Assembly: GCA_026398575.1 (NCBI GenBank)
Contig: JAPLSP010000495.1
Coordinates: forward strand, 1 to 21,807
From: Candidatus Sumerlaeota bacterium
GTDB lineage: Bacteria; Sumerlaeota; Sumerlaeia; JADFCT01
Direction of reading: 5' to 3'
Length of the DNA stretch: 21,807 nt
The notes beneath the pieces were generated by a model that was not told the origin of the DNA, searched no databases, and worked only from the letters and a program-made list of their open reading frames with translations. A program made the translations under genes and the position numbers. Positions 1 through 7,571 of the stretch are shown piece after piece. Every line of letters starts with the position of its first letter. Position 1 is the stretch's first letter.

Positions 1-525
1 TAGTGGAACCTGGAAGACGCTGCCCATCGAGGCGCGCAGAACCTTCGGCGAGGTCCAGTCGCAGCAGCCGGAAATGAGCAGGAGGGCGTCGGCCGCCGCA
101 GCGCCGGCGATGCGGATCATCGCGCCCAGATTGCCCGGATCGCTGACGGCGTCGGCGATCAAGACCAGCGGGCGCCGGGATAGCCGCAACTGATCAAGAG
201 ACAGTTCCAGCCGCCGGACCACCGCCACAACGCCTTGAGGCGAGACCGTGTCGCTCAGGCGCTTGATGGCCGCTTCGCTCACCTCGAAGACGGGGACCTT
301 GGAGGCCATCAAGCCGGCCATCATCAGGCCGGCGCCTTCGCGTTCGAGCGCGGACCGCGTGAGGTAAAGCTCCTCGACCGGCGCCTGCATCTCCAGCGCC
401 GTGCGCACAAACCGCCAGCCTTCGATCAGATAAAGCTCCGTCCGCGCGCGCGCCTTGCGGTCAAGCAACTTGGCCGCCGCCATGATGCGCGGATTGTGGG
501 GGCTTTCGATGAGAGGAAGAGGCAT
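1..525 (-). CDS. SpoU/TrmH-family RNA 2'-O-methyltransferase, 3' end beyond window
   Basis: Translating the minus strand from the ATG at 525 gives 175 residues running off the window edge. An N-terminal substrate-binding part (LIEGWRFVRTALEM, then VPVFEVSEAAIKRLSDT and PQGVVAVV) is followed by a SpoU catalytic domain. The catalytic domain shows motif 1 (DAVSDPGNLGAMIRIAGAA) and then SPKVLRASMGSVFQVPL. These proteins use S-adenosylmethionine to methylate the 2'-OH of a ribose in rRNA or tRNA, through a trefoil-knot fold. The last knot motif lies outside the window. An in-frame TGA at 543-541 makes 525 the upstream-most ATG. No good Shine-Dalgarno is visible, and a heptamer repeat lies immediately upstream. 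The family call is secure. Whether it is RlmB-like or TrmH-like cannot be decided here. Confidence 0.9.
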   Translation of the reverse strand, partial: MPLPLIESPHNPRIMAAAKLLDRKARARTELYLIEGWRFVRTALEMQAPVEELYLTRSALEREGAGLMMAGLMASKVPVFEVSEAAIKRLSDTVSPQGVVAVVRRLELSLDQLRLSRRPLVLIADAVSDPGNLGAMIRIAGAAAADALLLISGCCDWTSPKVLRASMGSVFQVPL

Positions 526-530
526 GGGAG

Positions 531-573
531 TGATGAGGGGTCAGGGATCAGGGGTCGGGGGTCAGGAGGCGGA
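531..573. repeat. Short heptamer repeat array (GGTCAGG type)
   Basis: From 539 the sequence reads as 7-bp units: GGTCAGG, GATCAGG, GGTCGGG, GGTCAGG, AGGCGGA. On the opposite strand the unit is CCTGACC, the same unit that builds the arrays at 4782-4963 and 6191-6302. It occupies the intergenic space just upstream of the methyltransferase start, where a ribosome binding site would be expected. Confidence 0.8.
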
Positions 574-612
574 GTTTTTTCACGACGGTGGGAAATTCAA
601 TCGCGAGCTGCG

Positions 613-639
613 TTTGAGGTCGCGAATTGCGACCTCAAA
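613..639 (-). terminator. Perfect hairpin downstream of fabF
   Basis: TTTGAGGTCGC (613-623) and GCGACCTCAAA (629-639) form a perfect 11-bp stem around the 5-nt loop GAATT. It starts 21 bases past the fabF stop. It has no U-tract on either strand, so it may be a non-canonical terminator or an RNA-stabilising hairpin. Confidence 0.5.
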
Positions 640-659
640 GCGGCGAACTCCTCATCCGT

Positions 660-1901
660 TCACATCTTTCTAAACAGCAGCGCCGCGTTGTGGCCTCCAA
701 AGCCCAACGAGAAACTCAACACCGCTCTGACTTCGGCTTTGCGGGCCACGTTAGGAACATAATCCAGATCGCACTCCGGATCTTTCTCCTGATAATTAAT
801 TGTTGGCGGGATGACGCCATCCGTGATGGTTTTAATGGAAGCGACCGCTTCGACCGCGCCCGCTGCGCCGAGCAGATGACCGATCATGGATTTGTTGGAA
901 GAGATCGGAATCCGATAGGCGCGCTCGCCGAAGATCGTCTTGATACTCTGCGTCTCGAGTTTGTCGTTCAGCGGCGTCGCGGTGCCGTGGGCATTGATGT
1001 AGTCCACCTCTTTAGGATTCATGCCCGCGGTCCGTAGCGCCATGCGCCCGGCGCGCGCGCCGCCCGCGCCATTGGGATCGGGCGCCGTGATATGATAAGC
1101 ATCGCCGCTCAGGCCATAGCCCGCCAGCTCGGCGTAGATGCGGGCGCCGCGCTGTTGGGCATGTTCGAACGATTCCAGGATCAGCATTCCCGCCCCTTCC
1201 GCGATCAGGAAGCCGGTCCGGCGCTTGTCAAACGGGCGGCTGGAAGCTTCCGGATTTTCCACCTCGTTCGTCAGCGCGCCCATGTTGGCGAATCCCGCCA
1301 TCACGATCGGCGTGATGGCCGATTCCGTCCCGCCGCACAGCATCGCGTCGGCGTCGCCGCGCGCGATGATGGCCGCCGACTCGCCGATCGCATGGGCGCT
1401 GGCGGCGCACGCCGTCACCGTGCAGAAATTCGGCCCCTGCAGTCCCAGGTCTATCGAAGCCATGCCGGCCGCCTGGTTGCTGATCATCGCCGGGATAAAG
1501 AGCGGAGAGACGCGGCGCGCGCCTTTCTGGTCGAAGGCGCGCACGGTCTCTTCCATGAGCTCGAAGCCGCCGATGCCCGAACCGATCACACAGCCGAACC
1601 GCTCCGGGTCAAAGGCGCCCGGTTTTAGCCCGGCGTCCTGAAACGCCTCGCGCGCGGTGACGATGGCGAATTGCACAAAGCGCTCGATGCGCTTGACCTC
1701 TTTGGCGTCAAAGTGCCGCAAGGGATCGAAGCCCTTAACCTCGGCGGCGACTTTGCATTTGATCTGACTCGTGTCGAAGCGGTCCACCAGGCGCGCGCCG
1801 CTTTTCCCGGCGGCCAGATTGCTCCAATACTCGGCGACGTTTTGCCCGATGGGCGTGATCGCGCCCATGCCTGTCACGACGATGCGTTTCAGATTGTACA
1901 T
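660..1901 (-). CDS. fabF: Beta-ketoacyl-ACP synthase II (FabF)
   Basis: This 413-residue protein has the usual length of KAS II. It condenses malonyl-ACP with acyl-ACP in type II fatty acid elongation, in the cytoplasm. The N-terminus IVVTGMGAITPIG is typical. The nucleophile is C165 in TVTACAAS, and the active-site histidines are H305 (NAHGTATPLND) and H342 (SNKSMIGHLLGAAGAVEA) with K337. The thiolase-type catalytic set is therefore complete. The ATG at 1901 has AGAAGG upstream at proper spacing. Acyl carrier protein, commonly next to fabF, is not adjacent. Instead a small membrane-anchored gene ends 29 bp upstream and may share the transcript. Confidence 0.96.
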   Translation of the reverse strand: MYNLKRIVVTGMGAITPIGQNVAEYWSNLAAGKSGARLVDRFDTSQIKCKVAAEVKGFDPLRHFDAKEVKRIERFVQFAIVTAREAFQDAGLKPGAFDPERFGCVIGSGIGGFELMEETVRAFDQKGARRVSPLFIPAMISNQAAGMASIDLGLQGPNFCTVTACAASAHAIGESAAIIARGDADAMLCGGTESAITPIVMAGFANMGALTNEVENPEASSRPFDKRRTGFLIAEGAGMLILESFEHAQQRGARIYAELAGYGLSGDAYHITAPDPNGAGGARAGRMALRTAGMNPKEVDYINAHGTATPLNDKLETQSIKTIFGERAYRIPISSNKSMIGHLLGAAGAVEAVASIKTITDGVIPPTINYQEKDPECDLDYVPNVARKAEVRAVLSFSLGFGGHNAALLFRKM

Positions 1902-1930
1902 AAGCCTTCTTTCGGAAGTTGTTTATAGCC

Positions 1931-2359
1931 TTACTTATTCGTCAGCGCGCTGGTTGTTTCCGCATCCGGCGGAAGCAGGCTTTTGACCTTCTTCTCCAGA
2001 TCGTCCATCAGGGCGCGATTGCCCGAAAGCCCCGTTTCCACCGCGCAGAGCGCCGACAGCAGCGTCTGATAAGCGCGTCGCGCCTCGTTGGGCTTGCCGT
2101 CCTTTTCCAGATTGCGCGCAATCCCCATCATGCGATCGCGCGAATCGCCTGCGATCCCGCTGAAAGGATAGTAGGCGCGGATCGCGCGATCATAAAACCC
2201 GAGCGCCAGCGACCAATCGCCGGCTTTTTCCGCTTCCATCGCCGCGGCATGCGCCTTGGCCGCTTGAATCCGGAACCCCGCGGACAGGATCAAGAAAAAC
2301 GCCAGGAAGACGGCAATCCCTATCCCGATGCGCCGCAGCAATGTCTTTAGGTCAATCAT
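1931..2359 (-). CDS. Small membrane-anchored helical (TPR-like) protein
   Basis: The 142 residues start with a short basic stretch and one strong transmembrane segment (about residues 10-30, IGIGIAVFLAFFLILSAGF). The rest is predicted helical, with a TPR-like pattern: AEKAGDWSLALGFYDRAIRAY, then EKDGKPNEARRAYQTLL. The soluble part would lie in the periplasm. I recognise no family. It ends 29 bp before fabF and probably shares its transcript, but nothing links it functionally to fatty acid synthesis. The ATG start has only a weak upstream purine signal. Confidence 0.75.
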   Translation of the reverse strand: MIDLKTLLRRIGIGIAVFLAFFLILSAGFRIQAAKAHAAAMEAEKAGDWSLALGFYDRAIRAYYPFSGIAGDSRDRMMGIARNLEKDGKPNEARRAYQTLLSALCAVETGLSGNRALMDDLEKKVKSLLPPDAETTSALTNK

Positions 2360-2432
2360 ACGTCGCTACAGCATTTCACGCGTTTTCCTGATCGCGCTTA
2401 AGGGCTGTCTCAGATAATTTTTTTTCGGGCAA

Positions 2433-2524
2433 AGGACCACAGGGATATCAGGGACAACAAATCTTATTAATCAACTCACTATGCAATCCGCTGCCATTGT
2501 TGTCCTTGCGGTCCTTGTTGTCCT
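2433..2524. repeat. Inverted repeat with ~9-bp internal period
   Basis: The left arm (2433-2460, beginning AGGACCACAGGG and ending GGGACAACAA) and the reverse complement of the right arm (2497-2524) agree at about 21 of 28 positions. Both arms are built from a degenerate 9-bp unit close to AGGACAACA. They are separated by 36 bp of AT-rich spacer. The element fills most of the gap between the MEMO gene and the small membrane protein, and could fold as a long imperfect hairpin in the transcript. Confidence 0.6.
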
Positions 2525-2560
2525 TGCTCTTTCGCGCGCTCAATTAAGCCTCAGCTTCCG

Positions 2561-3406
2561 CTAAAACGCCGCCGCCGACAGATATCCGACGACATAATCC
2601 GCCTCGCCGCCGCGCTCTTTGGCGGAATTGGTGCGATGCAATACGCGAACTTGTTGCGCCCCGGCGCTTCGAACAACTTTCATCATAATCGCAATCGGGC
2701 CGGCGCCACAAGCCTGGATTTCCCGATCGCGCGCGCGCCGCGCCAGCCGCTCGGGATCGAATTGCTCCAACTCCGCGGCGATGACCGTATCCGAGCGTTC
2801 GCATGCTTGCGCCGAAGGGCCATGATATAAATCCGAGCTGGCCACGATCAGCGTGTCTTCGCCCAGCCGCGCGCCCGCTTTCGCCAAAGCCTCGGATATC
2901 GCATCCGCCACTTTGCGCCAATCGTCATCCGTCGAGCCGCTGACGATAATCGGAACCAGCGCCCACTCCCCCAAGGCCGTTTGCAGGAACGGCAGCTGCA
3001 CTTCGAGCGAATGCTCCTGCCGATGCGCCTCCGGCACGCATTGAAACACATCCGTCCGTTTGCGCAAGGCGCCCACAACGGCCTCGTCCATGGGGATTCG
3101 CCCCAATGGCGTGCGATAAGCGTTCCCCGAAAAAATCGAGGCGCCATTCACAATGGCATAATGGCTGGGCGCAACGACAACGACGCGGCGGTAAGGCCTG
3201 CCTTGAATCTGCCGGTAGGACCATCCCGCCGTCGAGCCGGAAAACACATAGCCGGCATGAGGGCTGACCAGCCCCATCGCGGGACGCTCCATCGCCTCGA
3301 GCCGGGCGGCGCGCATGAATCCCTCCGCCATTTCGCGCAGTTCCAGAGAGTCGGCGGGATAAAAGCGCCCCGCCTGAACCGGTTCACGGCATGGTTTCTC
3401 AGTCAT
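2561..3406 (-). CDS. MEMO1 family protein (AmmeMemoRadiSam system protein B)
   Basis: The 281 residues cover the whole MEMO domain. Diagnostic pieces are REPVQAGRFYPAD at the N-terminus, PHAGYVFSG (H50), APSHY (H82), HRQEHSLEVQLPFLQ, SSDLYHG (H195) and ACGAGP (C233). H50, H82 and C233 match the metal-binding His-His-Cys set known from human MEMO1 (H49, H81, C244). The family is related to extradiol dioxygenases. Bacterial members usually sit beside an AMMECR1-domain protein and a radical SAM enzyme, and neither is seen here. The biochemical role is not settled. Its start overlaps the stop of the upstream gene by 8 bp, and AAGGAG lies upstream of the ATG, so translation is probably coupled. 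Confidence 0.92.
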   Translation of the reverse strand: MTEKPCREPVQAGRFYPADSLELREMAEGFMRAARLEAMERPAMGLVSPHAGYVFSGSTAGWSYRQIQGRPYRRVVVVAPSHYAIVNGASIFSGNAYRTPLGRIPMDEAVVGALRKRTDVFQCVPEAHRQEHSLEVQLPFLQTALGEWALVPIIVSGSTDDDWRKVADAISEALAKAGARLGEDTLIVASSDLYHGPSAQACERSDTVIAAELEQFDPERLARRARDREIQACGAGPIAIMMKVVRSAGAQQVRVLHRTNSAKERGGEADYVVGYLSAAAF

Positions 3407-4400
3407 TTTTTTTCTCCTTCCGGAAGCGTTCCATGTTTCCGCGCGCTTTTTCCAGACTGGCGAGCGCCTCGGCCGTCTGATCTTCGTTCAATGCCTTTTC
3501 CGCCGACTGCAATTGAAGCACGGCGCGCCGGGCAAATTCCCGCTTTTTTGATATCCCTGCGAAAATCGTCAATTCCGCCGTCGCACCCCACGTCTGGCTG
3601 CGAATCGTCGCCTCCTGCAGCGTGATCGGCGCCGGCAGATAACAGACTTCCGACCACGGCATATTGCGGAGGATGGCGCTTTCAACGGGAAGGGGTATGA
3701 TTCCCCCTTTGACTTCTTTGCACGCGACCCCCCAAACCCAAACGTCGCTCTGCGCCGCTTCAAAGGTAATCGCCGAGACATCGGGAATGGGGCTGGCCGC
3801 CTTGGCGATATTTTCGGCAATGCCGCGCGCCGGAACTTTTTGCGTTCCGATCCGAATCCATTGATAGGCGCCCAACGCCGAATGCCGGTTGTCGAGAAAT
3901 TCGCAATACTCCCGCGCCAGAGCGATCATCCGCCGCGCCTGCGTCTGACGCTGGCCGAACAGGCTGTCGGCCGAGGCGCTCAGCAACTGGGCGCTGCGCG
4001 TCGTCAGCTCGATGGCGTCCTCCAGACACAGCGGCGGCACAAAGGAAAGCATATCGGTCGTGACGGCGGCGCGGAGGGCGCCCGTCGTGGCGCCGGCGAA
4101 GTCGCTGCTGGCCGGCGCAGGCGTAATCATCGCGACGGGCGATGACGAAGAGATCGCCATCATGGTGGGCGTGGAAATCGCAGCGGTCGCAGAGGTGGGA
4201 ATCGAGGCGGTTTCGGAGGTGGAATTCTGAACGGTTTCAGACGTGGTATCTATAGCCATCGCGGACGCGGCAATTGCGGAGGTTATAGACGTGGGAATTG
4301 CGGTCGTCGCGGACGTGGGAATCGCAACGGATTCAGAGGAAGCCGCCGCCAAGCCCGAGGCGGAGAGAAACAGCATGAATGATAGAAAGAGCCGGATCAT
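3399..4400 (-). CDS. Exported protein with Ser/Thr/Ala-rich octapeptide repeats
   Basis: This 333-residue protein begins with a clear Sec signal (MIRLFLSFMLFLSASGLAAA). Residues 25-96 are nine imperfect 8-residue repeats of the type VAIPTSAT / TAIPTSIT / ASIPTSAT, a likely extended surface linker. The remaining ~230 residues are a mostly helical domain (CLEDAIELTTRSAQLL..., REYCEFLDNRHSALGAYQWI), a central probably beta-rich part with WVWGVACKEVKGG, and a charged helical C-terminus (LQSAEKALNEDQTAEALASLEKA). I recognise no enzyme family. The ATG lies 1 bp after the helicase stop and the 3' end overlaps the MEMO gene, so the three genes are probably one operon. No function can be assigned. Confidence 0.8.
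   Translation of the reverse strand: MIRLFLSFMLFLSASGLAAASSESVAIPTSATTAIPTSITSAIAASAMAIDTTSETVQNSTSETASIPTSATAAISTPTMMAISSSSPVAMITPAPASSDFAGATTGALRAAVTTDMLSFVPPLCLEDAIELTTRSAQLLSASADSLFGQRQTQARRMIALAREYCEFLDNRHSALGAYQWIRIGTQKVPARGIAENIAKAASPIPDVSAITFEAAQSDVWVWGVACKEVKGGIIPLPVESAILRNMPWSEVCYLPAPITLQEATIRSQTWGATAELTIFAGISKKREFARRAVLQLQSAEKALNEDQTAEALASLEKARGNMERFRKEKKND
4113..4328 (-). repeat. Nine degenerate 24-bp coding repeats
   Basis: The DNA encodes nine consecutive 8-residue units (VAIPTSAT, TAIPTSIT, SAIAASAM, AIDTTSET, VQNSTSET, ASIPTSAT, AAISTPTM, MAISSSSP, VAMITPAP). On the plus strand this appears as recurring GACGTGGGAAT-like words. The period is in frame, unlike the 7-bp arrays nearby. 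Confidence 0.75.
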
Positions 4401-4401
4401 C

Positions 4402-7400
4402 TCAGGATTCTTTTTCGATAATGTGGATATCTTCCGCCGGCAGATTCAACGCCAATCCGAATCCCTTGCGCGTTTCGATCAGTCCCATGGCCGCCTTGCG
4501 CCCTATAATTTTGCTGAAGCCGTTGATGATGCTTTTTTTATGCAATGTAATCTGCTGCTGCTGCACAATGGTTCCCTGCCAGACTTGGTCCATGATATCG
4601 TCTTTCGCCACGCCGCGTCGCCCTGCGCGAGCCAGCGTCGCCAGTAATTGATACGCCAGCGGCGGCAAATTCATCTGCCGCCCCTCGAACAGCGCCAACC
4701 CCGCGCCGCGCAAATCCATCACCAGCCGCGTCTCCGGATAACTCCCGCGCAACTCGCCCCCATCTTCCTCTTCGCGCTCATCCTGCTCTCCGCTCTGTGA
4801 TCCCTGCTCTCCGCCCACTGATTCCTGATCCCCGACCCCTGGCCACTGACCCCTGTCTTCCTCCTCCTGCCCCCCGCTTCCTGACCCCTGACCCCCGACC
4901 CCTGACCCCTGCTCTCCGCCCCCTGACCCCTGCTCCCTGCCTTCCGCCCCCTGACCCCTGTCCTGCAACCGCTTCCGCGCTTCGCTGATCGCCGCTTTGG
5001 CCAGACGCTGGGGAATGATTGGGATCAAAGTCTCCTCCTGCGCTTGCGCCAGGGCCTCCATCGAATCGAATCCGGCCGCCACCAGCGCCCGGATGGCGCC
5101 GCGGCTCAGATTTTCGACGCGCAGCCGCGCCAAGGCCAGGCCGGATTCCTCCACGCCCGCCGCCAGCCGATCCGCCAAAGCCGTCAGACGCCGCCCGACG
5201 CTTTCAGGGAGGCCATAAACGGGAATCATCGCCGCCGCCGTCTGAATCAGCCAATTGAATTGCGCGCCCAAGCCGGCGATCGAACCCGAGAACATCGTAA
5301 AGGCCTCTTCCAACTCCCGGGTTTCGCGCGGACCGATCCACTCATGCATCACGACGGCCATTTTGAGCGAGACCAGGTCCTCGGGCGTGAACCCGCCGGG
5401 ACGCTCGAGCAGCGGCTTCAAGACGGGATTGATTTCTTCGTTTGGCTGAGCGACCGCTTCGCGAACGGCCATGAGAAACGCCGAGGAACGCCGCTCGGTG
5501 TCCGTGAGCCAGATCGGATAGTCGCGCGCGTCGGGCGTGAACGCGGCGATGACGAGCGGCTCCATGGGCGAAAAATCGCGGCGCGCCACGCTGCGAACCC
5601 ACTCGGCCAATCGCACGGCGGTTTGCGGACGCGTTCCCGTCGCGGCCATCACCGTACCCAGCCCGGTGGCCGTCAGCCTCCCGCGCGCGTCGCGCTCCAT
5701 GAAATGATCCTCGATCGCCTCGGCCAGCGCCTCATCCACGCGCATGGCGAATTCATCCAGGCGCGGCGACCAGGCCGTCAAACCCGAATACGTGAAGGTC
5801 AGGAACGCCGCCAGTTCATCGCGCGTCTGGCATATACGGGAGGCCGCCAGGTCCGTCACGATCGCGCTCAGCTCCGACGTCAACAACGGCGGCGCCAGAG
5901 CCTCGAACTCCTCGCGCAGATATTCCGCCCTTAGCCGTTCGGACTCCGCCTTTCCCCGCGCCACCAGGATCGAACGGCCGAACACTTCTTCAATTGCGGA
6001 TTGCGGATTGCGGATTGCGGATTGGCGATTGGCGCTTGAGGATTGACGATAGGCAATGGGCGATTTTTCAGTGGCGTATTGAGAGTCAAAGGGCAGGGAC
6101 CAATGGCCGGCGGGGCTCAAGAGATCGTGCTTCTTTTCGAGTTTTGAGCTCCCAGCGCTACCATCTGTGTTCAACCTTCCGCTTGCGGCATCCCGACCTC
6201 CGCCCCCTGATCCCTGACCCCTGACCCCTGATCCCTGCTCGCCGCCCCCTGACCCCTGATCCCTGGCGCCAGAATCGTCATTCGTCAATCGTAAATCGTA
6301 AATCTTCCCATATCTCGCTGCGCGGCCACCCTGATTCTTGAAGCGCTGAAGACTCAGCGGCACAATGTGCGTCCCGCCGGTCCACTGCTCGGTGGCGATC
6401 ATGTGCGGAACCTGAATGACGCTGTGGGCCGTCAGGTTGACGCCTTGCGCCAGCGTCGAGGTGGAAAACAGCGCGCGGATGGCGCCCTGGTTGAACTGCT
6501 CCTCGATCAGCCGGCGCAATTCGGGCGGCAGATCGGCATTATGGAACGCCACCGCCCCGCGCAAGCAGCCGTCCAGCAGTTCGCGCGAATGCGAATCCTC
6601 GGCGGCGGCCAACTCCTCCAGCGCCGTTGCGGCAGGCGGCAGGCCCGACCGCAGCGCTGCCTCATGCGCCCAGGCGCGCGTCAGCGCCCTTGTCGGCACG
6701 AAGATCAAAACCTGTTCGCCGTGCTCCCGCGCCAATTCCAGCGCCAGCGAAATCACCACGTCGCGGCCATAGTTGTCATCGGCCGAGCCCAGCGTGGCGT
6801 CTTTCGGATACAGCGGTTCTTCGTCCTCGCGCCCGGAGTTGAAGCAGCGATAGCGGAAGAGGCGGTCCTCGCAGCTGAAAACGCCCTCGCGCAACTCGAT
6901 GGGCCGTTCGCGGAAGACCAGCAGTTCGCTGCGCAGCCAGTTGGCGATCTTCGGCGCGTCGCCCAACACCGCCGACAGGCCGATGAACTGCGTGCCAAAG
7001 GGCGAGCGCGCCATCTTCGTCAGAATCACGTCCACCACTTCGCCGCGTCCCGGCTCGCCCAGCATCTGCACCTCATCCATCACCACCAGCCCCACCTGGC
7101 TGAGCAATTCGGGATGGACGACCAGATAGGATTTCATCTTCTCGTAAATGGCGATCAGCAGATCGAACCGCCCCTCGACGACGCGCCGGTCCGTCTCGCG
7201 CCGCTCGCGCGTGGCCACGCGCACGTCAAACCCGAGATCGCCATAGCGCTCGCTGAATTCGCGGAATTTTTCCTCGGCCAACGCCTTGGTCGGAACGAGG
7301 TAAATGACGCGCCGCCGGTTTTCGAGATGCTTGAGCGCAGCCATCTCGGCCACGAGCGTCTTGCCCGAGGAAGTCGGCGCGAAAATAATCAGATTATGCC

Positions 7401-7533
7401 CCCGCAAAAAGCCAGTCGCCTGCACCGCCTGCGCCTGCAACGGCAGCATCGCAGGACCATAAGCCGCGATCCACCGCTCGATCAAGCGATCGGAAAACCC
7501 ATGCGCCTTCAATGTGGCAAACGGAAGCGTCAT
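4402..7533 (-). CDS. Ski2-like DEAD/DEAH-box helicase with C-terminal OmpR/PhoB-type winged helix
   Basis: Numbering is from the ATG at 7533; a TTG at 7569 would add 12 residues. An SF2 motor is clear: motif I APTSSGKT (52-59), Ia PTKALAEEKF, motif II DEVQ (153-156), motif III SAVL (187-190), a TSTLAQGVNL motif V and motif VI QGGRAARYG (401-409). Helical domains and a helix-hairpin-helix-like stretch (about 816-856) follow, resembling Hel308/Ski2-like enzymes that unwind nucleic acids with ATP. Residues 411-514 are an insertion encoded by heptamer repeats between motif VI and EEVFGRSILVA. Residues 858-927 are a second Gly/Gln/Ser/Glu-rich repeat linker. From about 937 to 1031 is a domain patterned like OmpR/PhoB DNA-binding winged helices (LPPLAYQLLATLARAG, DDIMDQVW, LIETRKGFGLAL). 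Motif VI keeps the arginine finger region in a variant form (GGRAAR). It is probably first in an operon with the exported repeat protein and MEMO. Confidence 0.88.
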   Translation of the reverse strand: MTLPFATLKAHGFSDRLIERWIAAYGPAMLPLQAQAVQATGFLRGHNLIIFAPTSSGKTLVAEMAALKHLENRRRVIYLVPTKALAEEKFREFSERYGDLGFDVRVATRERRETDRRVVEGRFDLLIAIYEKMKSYLVVHPELLSQVGLVVMDEVQMLGEPGRGEVVDVILTKMARSPFGTQFIGLSAVLGDAPKIANWLRSELLVFRERPIELREGVFSCEDRLFRYRCFNSGREDEEPLYPKDATLGSADDNYGRDVVISLALELAREHGEQVLIFVPTRALTRAWAHEAALRSGLPPAATALEELAAAEDSHSRELLDGCLRGAVAFHNADLPPELRRLIEEQFNQGAIRALFSTSTLAQGVNLTAHSVIQVPHMIATEQWTGGTHIVPLSLQRFKNQGGRAARYGKIYDLRLTNDDSGARDQGSGGGEQGSGVRGQGSGGGGRDAASGRLNTDGSAGSSKLEKKHDLLSPAGHWSLPFDSQYATEKSPIAYRQSSSANRQSAIRNPQSAIEEVFGRSILVARGKAESERLRAEYLREEFEALAPPLLTSELSAIVTDLAASRICQTRDELAAFLTFTYSGLTAWSPRLDEFAMRVDEALAEAIEDHFMERDARGRLTATGLGTVMAATGTRPQTAVRLAEWVRSVARRDFSPMEPLVIAAFTPDARDYPIWLTDTERRSSAFLMAVREAVAQPNEEINPVLKPLLERPGGFTPEDLVSLKMAVVMHEWIGPRETRELEEAFTMFSGSIAGLGAQFNWLIQTAAAMIPVYGLPESVGRRLTALADRLAAGVEESGLALARLRVENLSRGAIRALVAAGFDSMEALAQAQEETLIPIIPQRLAKAAISEARKRLQDRGQGAEGREQGSGGGEQGSGVGGQGSGSGGQEEEDRGQWPGVGDQESVGGEQGSQSGEQDEREEEDGGELRGSYPETRLVMDLRGAGLALFEGRQMNLPPLAYQLLATLARAGRRGVAKDDIMDQVWQGTIVQQQQITLHKKSIINGFSKIIGRKAAMGLIETRKGFGLALNLPAEDIHIIEKES
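4782..4963. repeat. 26-unit heptamer array inside helicase ORF (CCTGACC type)
   Basis: The plus strand reads as 26 uninterrupted 7-bp units, such as CCTGACC, CCTGCTC, TCCGCCC, CCTGATC and CCCGACC. Seven is not a multiple of three, so the encoded linker repeats every seven residues (for example GREQGSG, GGEQGSG, VGGQGSG). The array encodes the linker between the helicase core and the winged-helix domain. Confidence 0.9.
5993..6062. repeat. 10-unit heptamer array inside helicase ORF (ATTGCGG type)
   Basis: Four ATTGCGG units are followed by ATTGGCG twice, CTTGAGG, ATTGACG, ATAGGCA and ATGGGCG, all in one 7-bp register. Read on the coding strand it gives YRQSSSANRQSAIRNPQSAI, the end of the insertion after helicase motif VI. 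Confidence 0.9.
6191..6302. repeat. 16-unit composite heptamer array inside helicase ORF (CCCTGAC then TCGTAAA)
   Basis: Units such as CCCTGAT and CCCTGAC run from 6205 to 6267. They pass without loss of 7-bp register into TCGTCAT, TCGTCAA, TCGTAAA, TCGTAAA (6275-6302). It encodes the start of the insertion after helicase motif VI (IYDLRLTNDDSGARDQGSGG). Two different unit families sharing one register points to one mechanism or one composite element. Confidence 0.9.
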
Positions 7534-7571
7534 TCCATGCGCGCCTTGGCGGGAATACAAACGCCACAAGC

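Noticed and set aside
4782..6302. CRISPR-like array
   Set aside because: The period is 7 bp with no spacers. It is a short tandem repeat read as protein, not a repeat-spacer array.
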